Assembly: GCF_003171515.1 (NCBI RefSeq)
Contig: NC_089390.1
Coordinates: forward strand, 4,464,001 to 4,528,000
Reading direction: 5' to 3'
From: Pyrenophora tritici-repentis
Taxonomy: Eukaryota > Ascomycota > Dothideomycetes > Pleosporales > Pleosporaceae
DNA length: 64,000 nt
The number at the start of each line of letters is the position of its first letter. Position 1 is the stretch's first letter. A program made the translations under genes and the position numbers. Positions 27,878 through 37,236 of this stretch are shown here, in pieces. The notes beneath the pieces are model-generated. The model ran no database searches, was not told where the DNA came from, and saw only the letters and a program-made list of their open reading frames with translations.

Positions 27878-28734
27878 CTATCGTCTTGACATGAGAATCT
27901 GTTGAATCTGGGCAAGAGATGGGTCTTCGTTGAGCCATTTGCGTTGAGCGGCGTCTACACTGCGGAGGGTTTGTTCGACAAACGTGTCTGTTATGGCCAT
28001 GAGTTCCTGGTAAATCACACAGAAGGGTTAGCTACGTGGTCCCTCTTTCATCACTTCAATGGAGAAAAGAACTCCGCGGAGAATGATGGAGACGAATTCT
28101 TACGTTTCTGAGCGTGGTATCGGCTTGCTGTAGTGCTGGCATGTGGTTCATGTTTGGTTTCTGGCCTTGTAGGATGTCGGCTCGGGTTTTTACCCAGCGT
28201 AGTCCGGCGTTTGCGCGGAGGTAGGCTCGTTGGCATTGGAAGCGGCGGATGGATGCGTCTGTGATGATACTACGATTTTCTGTCAGTCTCTTCATCCTTA
28301 AGCTCTGATTCCTCGGTTCAGTCTTGGTTCCTTTCTTTTTCATGGCATTATCGCTCTTGTTCACTTTACTTGCATCGTCAAGACTTCAGAAACTTCGCAG
28401 GTGGAACTCACGCCTGTAGTTGTCGCTTCTCATATTCCGGGTTTCCGGTTCCTGTAGCAGCACTGCCAGAAAAGGGAGTCTGAAGGACTGTTTGCGCCTC
28501 GCTCATGCATTCTCTTAGCATAGAGTAGCCATCCAGATAGTACTCTTCAGGAGTGGGTGTTGGGCGCAATGTCGCCAGGTGGTGTACAAGTGTGCGGAAA
28601 TCAGTCATGATTTCTGCTACGCGGATAGCGCGGGCATCGTTGACTATTGAGACAGGTTAGGATAAGATGATATGAGGAGGGAAGGCACATTGGATCATGA
28701 GAATGGAAAAGAATATCTTACGACCGTCAGACAT
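27878..28734 (-). CDS. Conserved-looking 179-aa protein, unknown function
   Basis: Four exons, 28734-28722, 28643-28412, 28269-28104 and 28006-27878, keep the frame across three introns (GTAAGA, GTGAGT and GTAAGA donors) and give 179 residues. The first exon encodes only MSDG and one extra base. The protein has no signal peptide or membrane segment and is mostly helical in pattern: ARAIRVAEIMTDFRTLVHHL, a glycine-rich loop near residues 65-75, then ITDASIRRFQCQRAYLRANAGLRWVKTRADIL and a C-terminal helix ending IQQILMSRR. Heptad-like hydrophobic spacing suggests a coiled-coil subunit of a larger complex. I do not recognise the family. Many introns, a tiny first exon and good splice sites support a real, old gene. 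Confidence 0.7.
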
Positions 28735-28744
28735 GATGAAATTG

Positions 28745-28786
28745 AATTTTCAAAAATTCAAAAATTCAAAAATTCAAAAATTCAAA
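28745..28786. repeat. 10-bp AT-rich tandem repeat upstream of the 179-aa gene
   Basis: About four copies of ATTCAAAAAT directly upstream of the start codon at 28734, in the probable 5' UTR. Confidence 0.8.
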
Positions 28787-29904
28787 ACAAGGTTGACTCG
28801 CAACGGGGCTGTGAAGTGGAGAAGAAAGAAGTAGTGGATTAAGAAAGTGAACCGCGCTTGATGGTGTGATGAGGATGTTTCGAGGCGGGGTGGCGAGTAT
28901 TATATAGTGCGTACAAACATATGTTCACGCAAGTTGCAGTAGAGAGATAGTCGGCCTGTTGCAAGACTCGCGATAGCGTAGGGTAGGAATAGTCATGGCT
29001 GCAGGGCTGTTCCCGCCGTTAGCATACTACGCCATGACCCACATTAGGACCGTGAGTAGCTCCCAGCTGTACCAGGTCATGCTTGTAGAGACCAGTCAGC
29101 GGACTGGACGGCGGATTGAGGCTTGAGAAAGCGTGAGGAGGTGTGAGAAGTAGCATGGCATTGCCGAGTGTATCGTCAGTATGGGAAACTAAGCACACAG
29201 GAACCGTGCGTCTGCATCGGGAAGCGGCCTATTTTTTGATGCTTCGCTACAGTCTCTCCAGCTGTAATGGGACAGCGTTGTGCTGGCCTGCTTCAGCAGC
29301 CCTGTGGGCGCCACATGGCAAGATGGGTTAGCGAGGGTGTGCGGGTAGCCTGCTCGGGTAAGGCAGCGAACGCCATGCAGGCCAGTTCAGCCGCAGCACG
29401 TGGTGTGATTGGGTGGGGGCTATAATTAGCGGGCAGCCCTCGCGTGCGTGTCCGCTGAAGATGAACCTGAGAAGAAGCCGGTGTAGGCTCGACTTGCCAG
29501 CGTAAAAACGAACAAACGCTCGCGAACCCACTGGCTGCTCCAGCGGTGTCAGCCACACGACGGCTGTGCTGGGCGCGCCGATGCGGTCGACCAGTCGTAT
29601 GACGTCGATGATGCTGTCCCTGAGTTGTAGGCAGACCACTGCAGCTGAAATGCTATGGAAACCTGCTGTCATGGGCGAATGGGACTCCAACCTAGGTGGA
29701 GACAGGGCTGAACAGGCCATTTTCTCCTTGAGCGGACTCTGCTTCACGTTTGCGCTTATGCAGGAGTAGAGTCTAACGTCTTTATTCATTATGCTGCTCG
29801 AGCACTTCTGACGTCTGAGAGGTCGTGTCATGCTACCTGTGATATCGTCATAGTTGAGATTGCGGACCTACCGCTCCCTCGTCGTAGCTTCATCTTGTCT
29901 AGCC
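28787..29904. other. Intergenic, no gene seen
   Basis: About 1.1 kb between two minus-strand genes. It must include the promoter of the 179-aa gene and the 3' end of the proteasome gene. The longest ORF (167 codons, minus) has no coding character. Confidence 0.5.
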
Positions 29905-30962
29905 TTAGTCCTTGTCTGCGATTGACTGCAGACGTTCGTCGATCTCGTCCTCGGTGAGGGCCCTGAAGGTTAAATCTCTGCCCTCCTGACCGCCGGCCTT
30001 GGGTCCTCCCACAATTCCAATCTCCAATTCGCCCTTCTTGAAGTCCACCGACAACACTGTGCTCAATGCGGTAATGGCCAGCTCCACCACCTCCTCCCAG
30101 CTGCCTTCAGCATGCTCCTTGTTCTTCAGCTTCTTCTCGAGGAAGTTGAGCGCCTCTTGCGTCTTGGGGCCAGAAGCGGTTGCCTTGTAGCCAACGTAGT
30201 AGCCTGCCGGGTCGCATTTGTAGAGCTGGGGGCCAAACTCCGAGTCGAGCGAGATGAGCGTCGTGGCTACACCGAGCGGCCGCATGTACGCCTGCACCTT
30301 GCTTAGCATGTGTCGCATCTTCCCTTTAACCCTCACTTACCCGCTGTGTGTAGACCTGACTGATGTTGGCTATCCTCTTAGCAAGCACATCGCAGGGCAT
30401 CTCGTAGCCAAACTTGTAGCGGAACTCAGCAGCCTCACCCCGCGCTCTGCTCACGGAGGCTCTGGCATCGGCAATGGATCCCGTCATGACACAGCCGACC
30501 GAGGGCGACAGTCTGAAGATGTGCGAGACCGAGGAGGGGTCGATGAGCTTGTCCTGTGCTTGTCTTAGTACCTTATGCAGCCCCTTGCGCCTTCCATACG
30601 TACGGGCACCTTCTTCTGCGAGATGACTACCGCACAGTCCTTGCCCCGCACTCCCAATGATGTGATGTTTGCTGCCGTAATCGCCTTGAATGCATATTCT
30701 GCACCAGTTAGTATACATGGCAATGGCTGTGCAATACGTTTGTTGCTAGACGATGATGTAGTGGCGGGGGTATGGCTGCATCCAGTCTACACATCTGCTT
30801 TGCAAAGAATTGAGTCATAACCGGGCATGCATACCGACTTGGTAGAGACGACCTTGGTCCGAGAAGATGGTAATGTGTCGGTCGTAACCTGCGCTTCCTA
30901 CAGGGCAGCTGTTAGCATATATGCGGTAAACAGCTTGTCGGCAGCTACAACGCACCAGACAT
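29905..30962 (-). CDS. SCL1: 20S proteasome subunit alpha-1 (PSMA6/Scl1 type)
   Basis: Five exons, 30962-30956, 30897-30835, 30698-30604, 30553-30341 and 30291-29905, join in frame to 254 residues. Exon 1 encodes only MSG in part. The proteasome alpha N-terminal signature ([20 protein letters not shown] then AFKA) follows. [41 protein letters not shown]-like [34 protein letters not shown] and [18 protein letters not shown] are diagnostic for the alpha-1 rather than other alpha subunits. It forms part of the outer ring of the 20S core that gates protein entry; alpha subunits are not proteolytic. The C-terminal [17 protein letters not shown] is also typical. It shares a 336-bp divergent promoter with the WKF-domain gene. 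Confidence 0.95.
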
Positions 30963-31298
30963 GATGGCGGGCCGGGTCTTTGTTTATTTGCAATGGTCGA
31001 TTTCAGCTTCAGCAATATGTGGAGACAATTATAAGCTCCAAAGGCGCAAGATGCAGTTTGGGGAGGCGAGGGTTGAGGTGATGGCTGTCACCATACGCGT
31101 TGCTTGTGGCCTGGAGCTCTGGCGTCGCCGGCACCTGGTCTGTGCCTACCTAGTAGCAGCCCCGAAATTCTCTGCCTGCGACGTCTCATTCGACCTCGAC
31201 TTTCTCCCAAGACCTTCTGCTCCAGCTGATTCGGTCATGCGCGACGTGAAATAGCCTCTGTATACTATGCCATCAGTATCCATATTCCACATCTGATC
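30963..31298. promoter_or_regulatory. Divergent promoter between alpha-1 and WKF genes
   Basis: Only 336 bp separate the two divergent start codons at 30962 (minus) and 31299 (plus), so both genes must draw on this segment. No proteasome-associated GGTGGCAAA element was seen. Confidence 0.6.
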
Positions 31299-33017
31299 AT
31301 GGCTCAAGACGGTGCAAGAGTGCCGGCATGGCGGAAACTGGGTCTCACCCTGAAAAACCAAAAGCAACCCGGAGTCGCCGTACCTGAACAACAAGCACCA
31401 GCAAGCGACCCAAAACGTCCTGATACCTATGAGAGACCAGACGTTGCCCAACAGCAATTTCATGCGCCTAATGAGCCTGCCATAAACGGCAAATCGCCAA
31501 AGCTCGGCAAGCGAAAACACCAACATGAGCCAGCTGAGGATGTTGCCAAAGAGTCCAAGAAGAGTAGGACTGCTGACGCTGAAAGCGACGTCAACGGAGA
31601 GACCACTCATTTGCCTTCCGCCGAGACTAAACTAGAGAGCGCGATAGTGGAGGATATCACAGAAAGGGCTCCAGCATCAGGAGGTGCCATCAAAGGAGAC
31701 TCCAATTACCGCAAGAAGAAGGAGAAGCCAGCAAAACGCCGGAGAGACAACCACGGTGCCTCCGAGGGCGGATCACGTGTTCTCATTAAGCCTCACCACG
31801 TTTCTGCTCTTTCACCTGACGAGCCGGAACGTGCAACTTTGCTTCTATCCACAGAGTCAAATTCAAGCGCAGAAACAGCCGGAACCCCGCAAAGACCCAT
31901 CAAGTCCAGCCGCAAGGACCCCTCAGGCTCACCACCAACCGATCGAAGAAAGTGTGTCGCATTCACCCCGGACACCAAAAAGTCCGACGGCAACACTGGC
32001 CAGGACTACTTCAAAGCTTGGGTCGCAGAGCAGAAAGGCGACGGACCCGTTTCGCAACCACCAGAGGTCTCGAATTTCGTCCTACATTCGCTCATCGCCC
32101 ACGAGGAGAAGACTGCCAGGAAAAACGGGCAACTCGACAAGAAACAGCCAAAGGAAGATACCGCTAGTCCCAAGCCGACAGAAAACGCAACGAAGGAGAA
32201 GCAGCAACCAAAGCCGGTGATCGAGGAGAAGGCAATTTCCGCCCCTGCAGAGCCGAAGCCGGCTGTCTCTGCCACACCGAACTCAGCAAAGGGAAAGAAG
32301 AAGAATCCATCCATCTACATCAGCTATCTTAACCAATACCACTACGACCGCGCCAACTGGAAGTTCAACAAAGCAAAGCAGAACGACGTGGTGGATAACG
32401 CACTAAATATCTTCCGGATCCCAGATCAACACTCGGACGCACTAATTGAGTACGTCGCCGGCCTACAAGGTGCAGGTGTCATTGAACGTTTGCGTGAGCG
32501 GTGTCACGCAACTGTAAAGGACCTCGACGAACAGGACGCCCAAATGGACGACGCCGAAGCTCGCAAGGTAGCCCAGGAGGAAGCGGAACAAGAACGCATC
32601 TTGAAGGAATGGAAGCGAAGAGAGACAGATAGCGACGTTGCAGAGTTGGCCGTGCATCCACACAGTCCTGGTTTCATCCGACGACTTCAACGAAAGCGTG
32701 CTATGAATCTTTTGAACGCACTCAGCCGTGCAGCGCCAGTACTACCAGCCGTCGCTCCTAGAACTTCACTAAATCCATTGATGGAGCATGTGGAGCCAGC
32801 CAAGTCCATGGCACGCAAACGCAAGCGGAGGACTGAAGTATCGAGCGACGAGAGCAGTTCTGATAGCAGTGATGACAGTTCGGACTCTGACTCTGAAGAC
32901 AGCGAAGACTCGGACTCGGACACCGACAAAAAACCATCCGCGAAGACTGACAGCAGCTCCGAGAGCGAGAGCGAAGACGACAGCAGTAGCAGTAGCAGCG
33001 ATGACGATAGCGAATAG
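31299..33017 (+). CDS. WKF-domain protein (C7orf50-like)
   Basis: A single-exon ORF of 572 residues. Residues about 335-430 form the WKF domain: YISYLNQYHYDRANWKFNKAKQNDVVDNALN, then IFRIPDQHSDALIEYVAGL, matching the family that includes human C7orf50 and fungal nuclear/nucleolar proteins. After it comes a charged helix (residues about 410-450, EEAEQERILKEWKRR). The first 330 residues are disordered, Lys/Pro/Ser-rich with basic clusters suited to nuclear or nucleolar import (KKKEKPAKRRR, RKRKRR near 505). The last 50 residues alternate Ser with Asp/Glu, a typical CK2-type acidic tail. Relatives are linked to RNA or ribosome biogenesis, but the molecular role is not established. Confidence 0.82.
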   Translation: MAQDGARVPAWRKLGLTLKNQKQPGVAVPEQQAPASDPKRPDTYERPDVAQQQFHAPNEPAINGKSPKLGKRKHQHEPAEDVAKESKKSRTADAESDVNGETTHLPSAETKLESAIVEDITERAPASGGAIKGDSNYRKKKEKPAKRRRDNHGASEGGSRVLIKPHHVSALSPDEPERATLLLSTESNSSAETAGTPQRPIKSSRKDPSGSPPTDRRKCVAFTPDTKKSDGNTGQDYFKAWVAEQKGDGPVSQPPEVSNFVLHSLIAHEEKTARKNGQLDKKQPKEDTASPKPTENATKEKQQPKPVIEEKAISAPAEPKPAVSATPNSAKGKKKNPSIYISYLNQYHYDRANWKFNKAKQNDVVDNALNIFRIPDQHSDALIEYVAGLQGAGVIERLRERCHATVKDLDEQDAQMDDAEARKVAQEEAEQERILKEWKRRETDSDVAELAVHPHSPGFIRRLQRKRAMNLLNALSRAAPVLPAVAPRTSLNPLMEHVEPAKSMARKRKRRTEVSSDESSSDSSDDSSDSDSEDSEDSDSDTDKKPSAKTDSSSESESEDDSSSSSSDDDSE

Positions 33018-33548
33018 ACGTCCCACATTACATATCAGACAGCGTTCACGGTCCTTGGATTGCATATTCGGCGGTGGTTTTGGCGTAACTTGATTCATAG
33101 AAACATACTGATAGAGCACCAAGTACCTCTCCTGAACAATCCATGGGACAATTAGAGAAAATTCAACATGTCCACATTTCCAAAAATTGATTACGCAAGA
33201 GAAAAAAAGGTGAGCCTGTTCGTTTACATTGGAGTTGAACCGTACCATTAGACACAAGCCAACAGCAATTCAATGTCATCGAGAACCTCCGGGTCAACCA
33301 TCTTATCTATACCGTGATGACCAACTTGCGCGAAACCAAGCATGTTCATTTAAACACCGCATTACCTGATCTACCTAGCGGGATCGTTCCCAAGGTTGAC
33401 CCCCATCCCCATCCGCGGGTATGCGGGCACCAACCCCGCCCCCGCTATCGTACTCGTAATCCGACACTACGGTTCCCATCCATCTCTTCTACTTATCAAG
33501 ACAACACCCTCCTCTTCTTCCCCTACCACTACCCCTACACTGTCAAAA
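33018..33548. other. Spacer between WKF and F-box genes
   Basis: About 530 bp. The second half (33390-33548) is very C/A-rich and reads open in the F-box frame from an ATG at 33396, but composition fits a 5' leader better than coding sequence. Confidence 0.5.
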
Positions 33549-34850
33549 ATGACACACCCCTACCTCCCCACGGAGCTAATCGAGCTAATATCCACCTACC
33601 TGGACCTCCCCACCTTCCGCTCCATGCGCCTAACCAGCCAGGAACTAAGCAAGCAAACCCTCCACCACCTCCGCACCCACTACCTCTCTACCCAGCACCT
33701 CTCCTGGACCCGTTCAAGCCTCGACGTCTTCTTAGCAAGAAACACGCACCCCACCCTCTCCGGCGCACTCATACATCTCGTGGTGGATGCTACACCACAC
33801 CACGCGCAAACCCTCTGGCGCGCGAGCAAAACCATTGCTGAGAAACAAGCTGCTTCGCCATGGCCACATACAGGCGGCGCGGAGCTAAACGGGCAGTTGA
33901 ATGCTGCGCGTACGGCATCGACGGCGGCGAATACGTTTTTCAATGAGACGAGGTGGGATATCAAGGTTCTCATGACGGTGTTTGCGAGCCTGGGTAAACT
34001 GGAGAGTTTGGTGTTTGAGTACGCCGGGTTGGAGATGAAGTATGCGAAGTTTGGGAATAGGTATTGTGCGTGTAGTCAACATGAGATGAGTCGACCGTTT
34101 GTTAGTACCATGGCGGCGGTGGCGGCGACGGGGTTGCGTGTTGGTGGTATTCACGTCGGGGACAGCAACTATGGCGCTGTTGGTATTGGGCGGTTGGAGA
34201 GTCTAGCACCGGTTCTTGGAAAGTTTGACGAGGCGTTTGCGAAATTAACGTCATTGGAACTTCGTCTGCGCGATTGGCGCTGCCCGGATGAGGGTTTCGC
34301 ACTCGACGATAATGCACGCGCGCCCTTCGTAGTCCGTTTCCTGGCAAAAGCCGCGCAGCTGAAAGAGTTGAAACTAGATTGCCACACCAACTTCGAAGAC
34401 GACGTCTTCGGACACATGGCCCGCCACTGCGTCTTCCCCCAGCTGAAGCGCTGCAAGCTAACCACACTACCCATCAACGTCCACAACCCGCGCGACCTGC
34501 ACACTTTCCTGCTGCCCTGTACAGAGACCCTCGAATTTCTGCACCTGCAGTCCGTGCTGTTGCCGGGAGGTGGCGAGGAGGCTTCTTGGCCGGAGTTACT
34601 GGAAGACCTGGCGAGCGATGAGACGGTGTTGAAGACGCTGAAGGAGCTCATGTTGCATAATTTGTTTGCGGCAAAGGGGAATCGTATATGGTTTAGGGGG
34701 GCTCCGTTGGGCAGCTTGTTGGGGGAGCACGACGAGGTGGGCTTGTGGAGGAGGGATATCTTGGATCGGGATATTATTCCGTCGTCGTCGGGGTCGAGGG
34801 ACATGTGGGAGGGTTTGGTTGGGGCGTATCCATGGGTGGGTTTCATCTGA
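33549..34850 (+). CDS. F-box protein
   Basis: A single-exon gene of 433 residues from the ATG at 33549; a longer reading from 33396 adds 51 Pro/Ser/Thr-rich residues and is less likely. Residues 1-45 are an F-box (YLPTELIELISTYLDLPTFR, then SMRLTSQELSKQTLHHL) for Skp1 binding. The rest has leucine-rich, LRR-like stretches (LESLVFEYAGLEM, KLTSLELRLRDWRC, LKELKLDCHTNFED, TLEFLHLQSVLLPG) separated by loops, as in fungal F-box proteins whose C-terminal half would bind a ubiquitylation substrate. No cysteine cluster like that of the other F-box protein is present. Target unknown. It converges on the 701-aa gene. Confidence 0.78.
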   Translation: MTHPYLPTELIELISTYLDLPTFRSMRLTSQELSKQTLHHLRTHYLSTQHLSWTRSSLDVFLARNTHPTLSGALIHLVVDATPHHAQTLWRASKTIAEKQAASPWPHTGGAELNGQLNAARTASTAANTFFNETRWDIKVLMTVFASLGKLESLVFEYAGLEMKYAKFGNRYCACSQHEMSRPFVSTMAAVAATGLRVGGIHVGDSNYGAVGIGRLESLAPVLGKFDEAFAKLTSLELRLRDWRCPDEGFALDDNARAPFVVRFLAKAAQLKELKLDCHTNFEDDVFGHMARHCVFPQLKRCKLTTLPINVHNPRDLHTFLLPCTETLEFLHLQSVLLPGGGEEASWPELLEDLASDETVLKTLKELMLHNLFAAKGNRIWFRGAPLGSLLGEHDEVGLWRRDILDRDIIPSSSGSRDMWEGLVGAYPWVGFI

Positions 34851-34879
34851 GGGCTGGGGATGCTATGTGGGTTTGTTTA

Positions 34880-34905
34880 AGGACGGATGGATGGATGGAT
34901 GGATG
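34880..34905. repeat. GGAT tetranucleotide microsatellite
   Basis: About five to six uninterrupted GGAT units just after the F-box stop codon. Confidence 0.85.
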
Positions 34906-34993
34906 GGTGGCGGGTTACGATTGTTTTGTTTTCCTTTCCTTTCATTTGCTGGATTGGATTAGATGGGGTATTGAAAGAATACGGAAATATTCA

Positions 34994-35157
34994 TCAGGTA
35001 AATGAATGGAGGCCGACGAATCACTCAGGCCATATCAGCATGGTCTAGCCATCCCATCTTGTGCTAGGAAGAACGCGGGGAATCCATCAGGTGAATGAAT
35101 GGACGCTCAGTCACGCCATACAAGCATGACCTAGTCATCCCACCTTGAGCTCTCCCC
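34994..35157. repeat. Degenerate ~70-bp duplication spanning a gene 3' end
   Basis: Two diverged copies share CATCAGGT[A/G]AATGAATGGA, CACxCAGxCCATA and CATxCCACCTTG-like segments, beginning near 34994 and 35089. The second copy holds the last codons and stop of the 701-aa minus-strand gene; the first carries a matching TRWDG-stop in the same orientation (minus), so a 3' gene end was duplicated. Confidence 0.6.
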
Positions 35158-37236
35158 CCTTCCTCTCCCTCTACCACCTCTACCCCTTCCCCTCGCACTT
35201 CCCCTCCACTTGAACGGTCTCTGCGCCGTATCATCGTCAGCTCTCCTCTTGGACCCAGAAACCGGCGATACCGGCCCAGCACTGCTCCCCCGCGTCGGCC
35301 TCCCAACGGCCTCCCTCCCCCTGTCATCTCTCCACACCGTCGGCACAACCTCCTCCTCCAACGATTCCTCCATGCGCTCACACTCCTGGTGTTCCTCGGA
35401 CCCGAGCTCGTGCAAATGCACCTCGCACCACCTCTTCTGCAGCTCATCGACACCCTGTCCGTCAGACGAGCCCCTGGCGGCTGCGACTTCGTGTACGAAA
35501 GTCTTCAGCACCTCGTTCTGGCGGACTTGCAGTTCCATCGCTTCCATCTGACTGAAGTTCCAGCGCGTTGCGAACAGAATGGCTACCCACCGCCGCAACG
35601 GCGCGTCGGCTGGCAGCCACTCGAACAGCGGGAGTACGGCGTCTACCTCGGGCAGCTGACCCGGTTTGTTGCAGTTTGTGTGCTGGAAGCGTAGGAGCAC
35701 TTGGAAGGCTTCTTCGTATTCCTTGCGCAGATAGGTGAGGACGTACAAGGTAATGAGGTTCTCGTAGTGAAGCATGAGGGTGATGAAGCGTTTTCCGTAC
35801 GGCTCCGTTTCGAGGTGCTTCCACAATTTGCCGTACATGGCGCTTATGACGATGCGCGCTTTTCCGGGGACGCGGTAGTTGATCTCGTCTGCAAATTGGA
35901 GTATGTCGCGTGATTTATAGTAGGCGCAGTGTGAATACGAGTCGGGGCCGCTGGAGACGACGTTTGTGATTCGGGATGCAAGATTTGGCTTTGGCGTGTT
36001 GGATGTTGTCGTAGGCGGAGGCGTGTAGGGTGTCTCATGCGAGCCAAAGCTGGGCACGTTTTGTGTGTCGAGTCGCAGTGCTGCGGGTCCCGTTGGTACC
36101 GGCATGCGTTCTCGTGTCGCGGCAGGGAGATCGCATCGGACACCTTGTAGTCTGCAGTTTTGGCATGATTGGCCGAATGCTATGTGGGAGAGATTGCAGA
36201 GCTGTGGAAGGTATACTTTGCACTGGTATCCCTTTTCAACACAGTGCGAGCATCCTAGTCCATCGGCCACTTTGCCATAGTGATGCTGAATGGCTCGGGC
36301 ATGTGCAATTTCCAGCTTCCGCGGGTAGGATAATGTATTCCATCCTGTGCTAATGGCAAACCGATATCCAAACTCATCGTCTGCAGGCGGGTCTGGCCCG
36401 ACTGCGAAATCCGCAAGGTCTTTCAAATGCTCCAGTGGGTCTGGTCTGCGGGGTGATGAGGGTCGGGATTCGGTTGTTCGCTGGGTACGCTTCCTGGATA
36501 TGCTGGGGCTAGGCCTTGACTCTATAGTTGCCCACGGATGTCGGTCTCGCATCACCTTCTCTAATAGTGGATTTTGGGCAACTTCGGCCTCGTCGAGCTC
36601 GATGATCATTTCCGTCACTCCTTTGGGTTTTGCTTGTTCCAGGACTCCCTGCGTCATTTCTTCTTCCATCTTCATAGGAGTTGTAATTTCAGCTTTTGCC
36701 TGTTCCAAGACCCTCTGTGCCACTTCTTCTTTCATCCTCATGCTAGGTGTTAAGATTGCAACACCTGGGTATTCAGACTGCAATTCTTCCCGATAGTCCG
36801 GAGTGAGGCCATGGTCGTCTATTGTGAAAGCGACTTGTTTGACACAAGCCGGAATCTTGGCCTCGCGAATTTGCACCCATGACATATCTCTGACTATACT
36901 CTTTAGATCTGGGGCCACAACTGTAATCTCTTGTGTCTGGGTTGCGGATTCAGTGTAGACAAGCTCTGGTTCAACAGGTTCGAGTGTTCCAGCAGGATCC
37001 TTGATCAGTTCCTCGTAAAATCCGACAGCGGCGCTGACAAAGTTTTTGAACATGTCCCTGGTTTCAATCGTACAACTTCCAATGAAGCCGCCATCTTGAT
37101 TCTTGACAGAGAGTTCTAACGTCTTAGGTAGGTTGGCGGAAACAAGGCCTGGCTCGACATTGCGTATAGCGCGAAAGATGGCGCATTCCTTGGCCGTCAA
37201 AGCAAATTGGTACGTCTGTGCGCTGCCAAATGTCAT
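35131..37236 (-). CDS. Protein with zinc-cluster-like cysteines and RG-rich tail
   Basis: A single exon of 701 residues from the ATG at 37236 (MTFGSAQTYQ); the frame continues 100 codons upstream with poor composition, so the internal start is preferred. Residues 1-140 look folded (YQFALTAKECAIFRAIRN, LELSVKNQDG). A short internal repeat follows (MRMKEEVAQRVLEQAK and MKMEEEMTQGVLEQAK). Near residues 310-350 are two half-clusters, C-x2-C-x6-C and C-x2-C-x6-C, with extra cysteine (QLC) between, like a Zn2Cys6 domain with a stretched linker and the usual basic residues (KGYQCK, RLQGVRC). A helical domain of about 170 residues comes next (ISAMYGKLWKHLETEPYGKR, LLRFQHTNCNKPGQLP). The C terminus is (RG)n: RGRGRGGRGRGRG. 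DNA or RNA binding is plausible; function is unknown. Confidence 0.7.
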   Translation of the reverse strand: MTFGSAQTYQFALTAKECAIFRAIRNVEPGLVSANLPKTLELSVKNQDGGFIGSCTIETRDMFKNFVSAAVGFYEELIKDPAGTLEPVEPELVYTESATQTQEITVVAPDLKSIVRDMSWVQIREAKIPACVKQVAFTIDDHGLTPDYREELQSEYPGVAILTPSMRMKEEVAQRVLEQAKAEITTPMKMEEEMTQGVLEQAKPKGVTEMIIELDEAEVAQNPLLEKVMRDRHPWATIESRPSPSISRKRTQRTTESRPSSPRRPDPLEHLKDLADFAVGPDPPADDEFGYRFAISTGWNTLSYPRKLEIAHARAIQHHYGKVADGLGCSHCVEKGYQCKVYLPQLCNLSHIAFGQSCQNCRLQGVRCDLPAATRERMPVPTGPAALRLDTQNVPSFGSHETPYTPPPTTTSNTPKPNLASRITNVVSSGPDSYSHCAYYKSRDILQFADEINYRVPGKARIVISAMYGKLWKHLETEPYGKRFITLMLHYENLITLYVLTYLRKEYEEAFQVLLRFQHTNCNKPGQLPEVDAVLPLFEWLPADAPLRRWVAILFATRWNFSQMEAMELQVRQNEVLKTFVHEVAAARGSSDGQGVDELQKRWCEVHLHELGSEEHQECERMEESLEEEVVPTVWRDDRGREAVGRPTRGSSAGPVSPVSGSKRRADDDTAQRPFKWRGSARGRGRGGRGRGRGESSRWDD

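Noticed and set aside
29328..29831. 167-codon minus-strand ORF
   Set aside because: Random composition, no recognised motif; lies between two well-supported genes.
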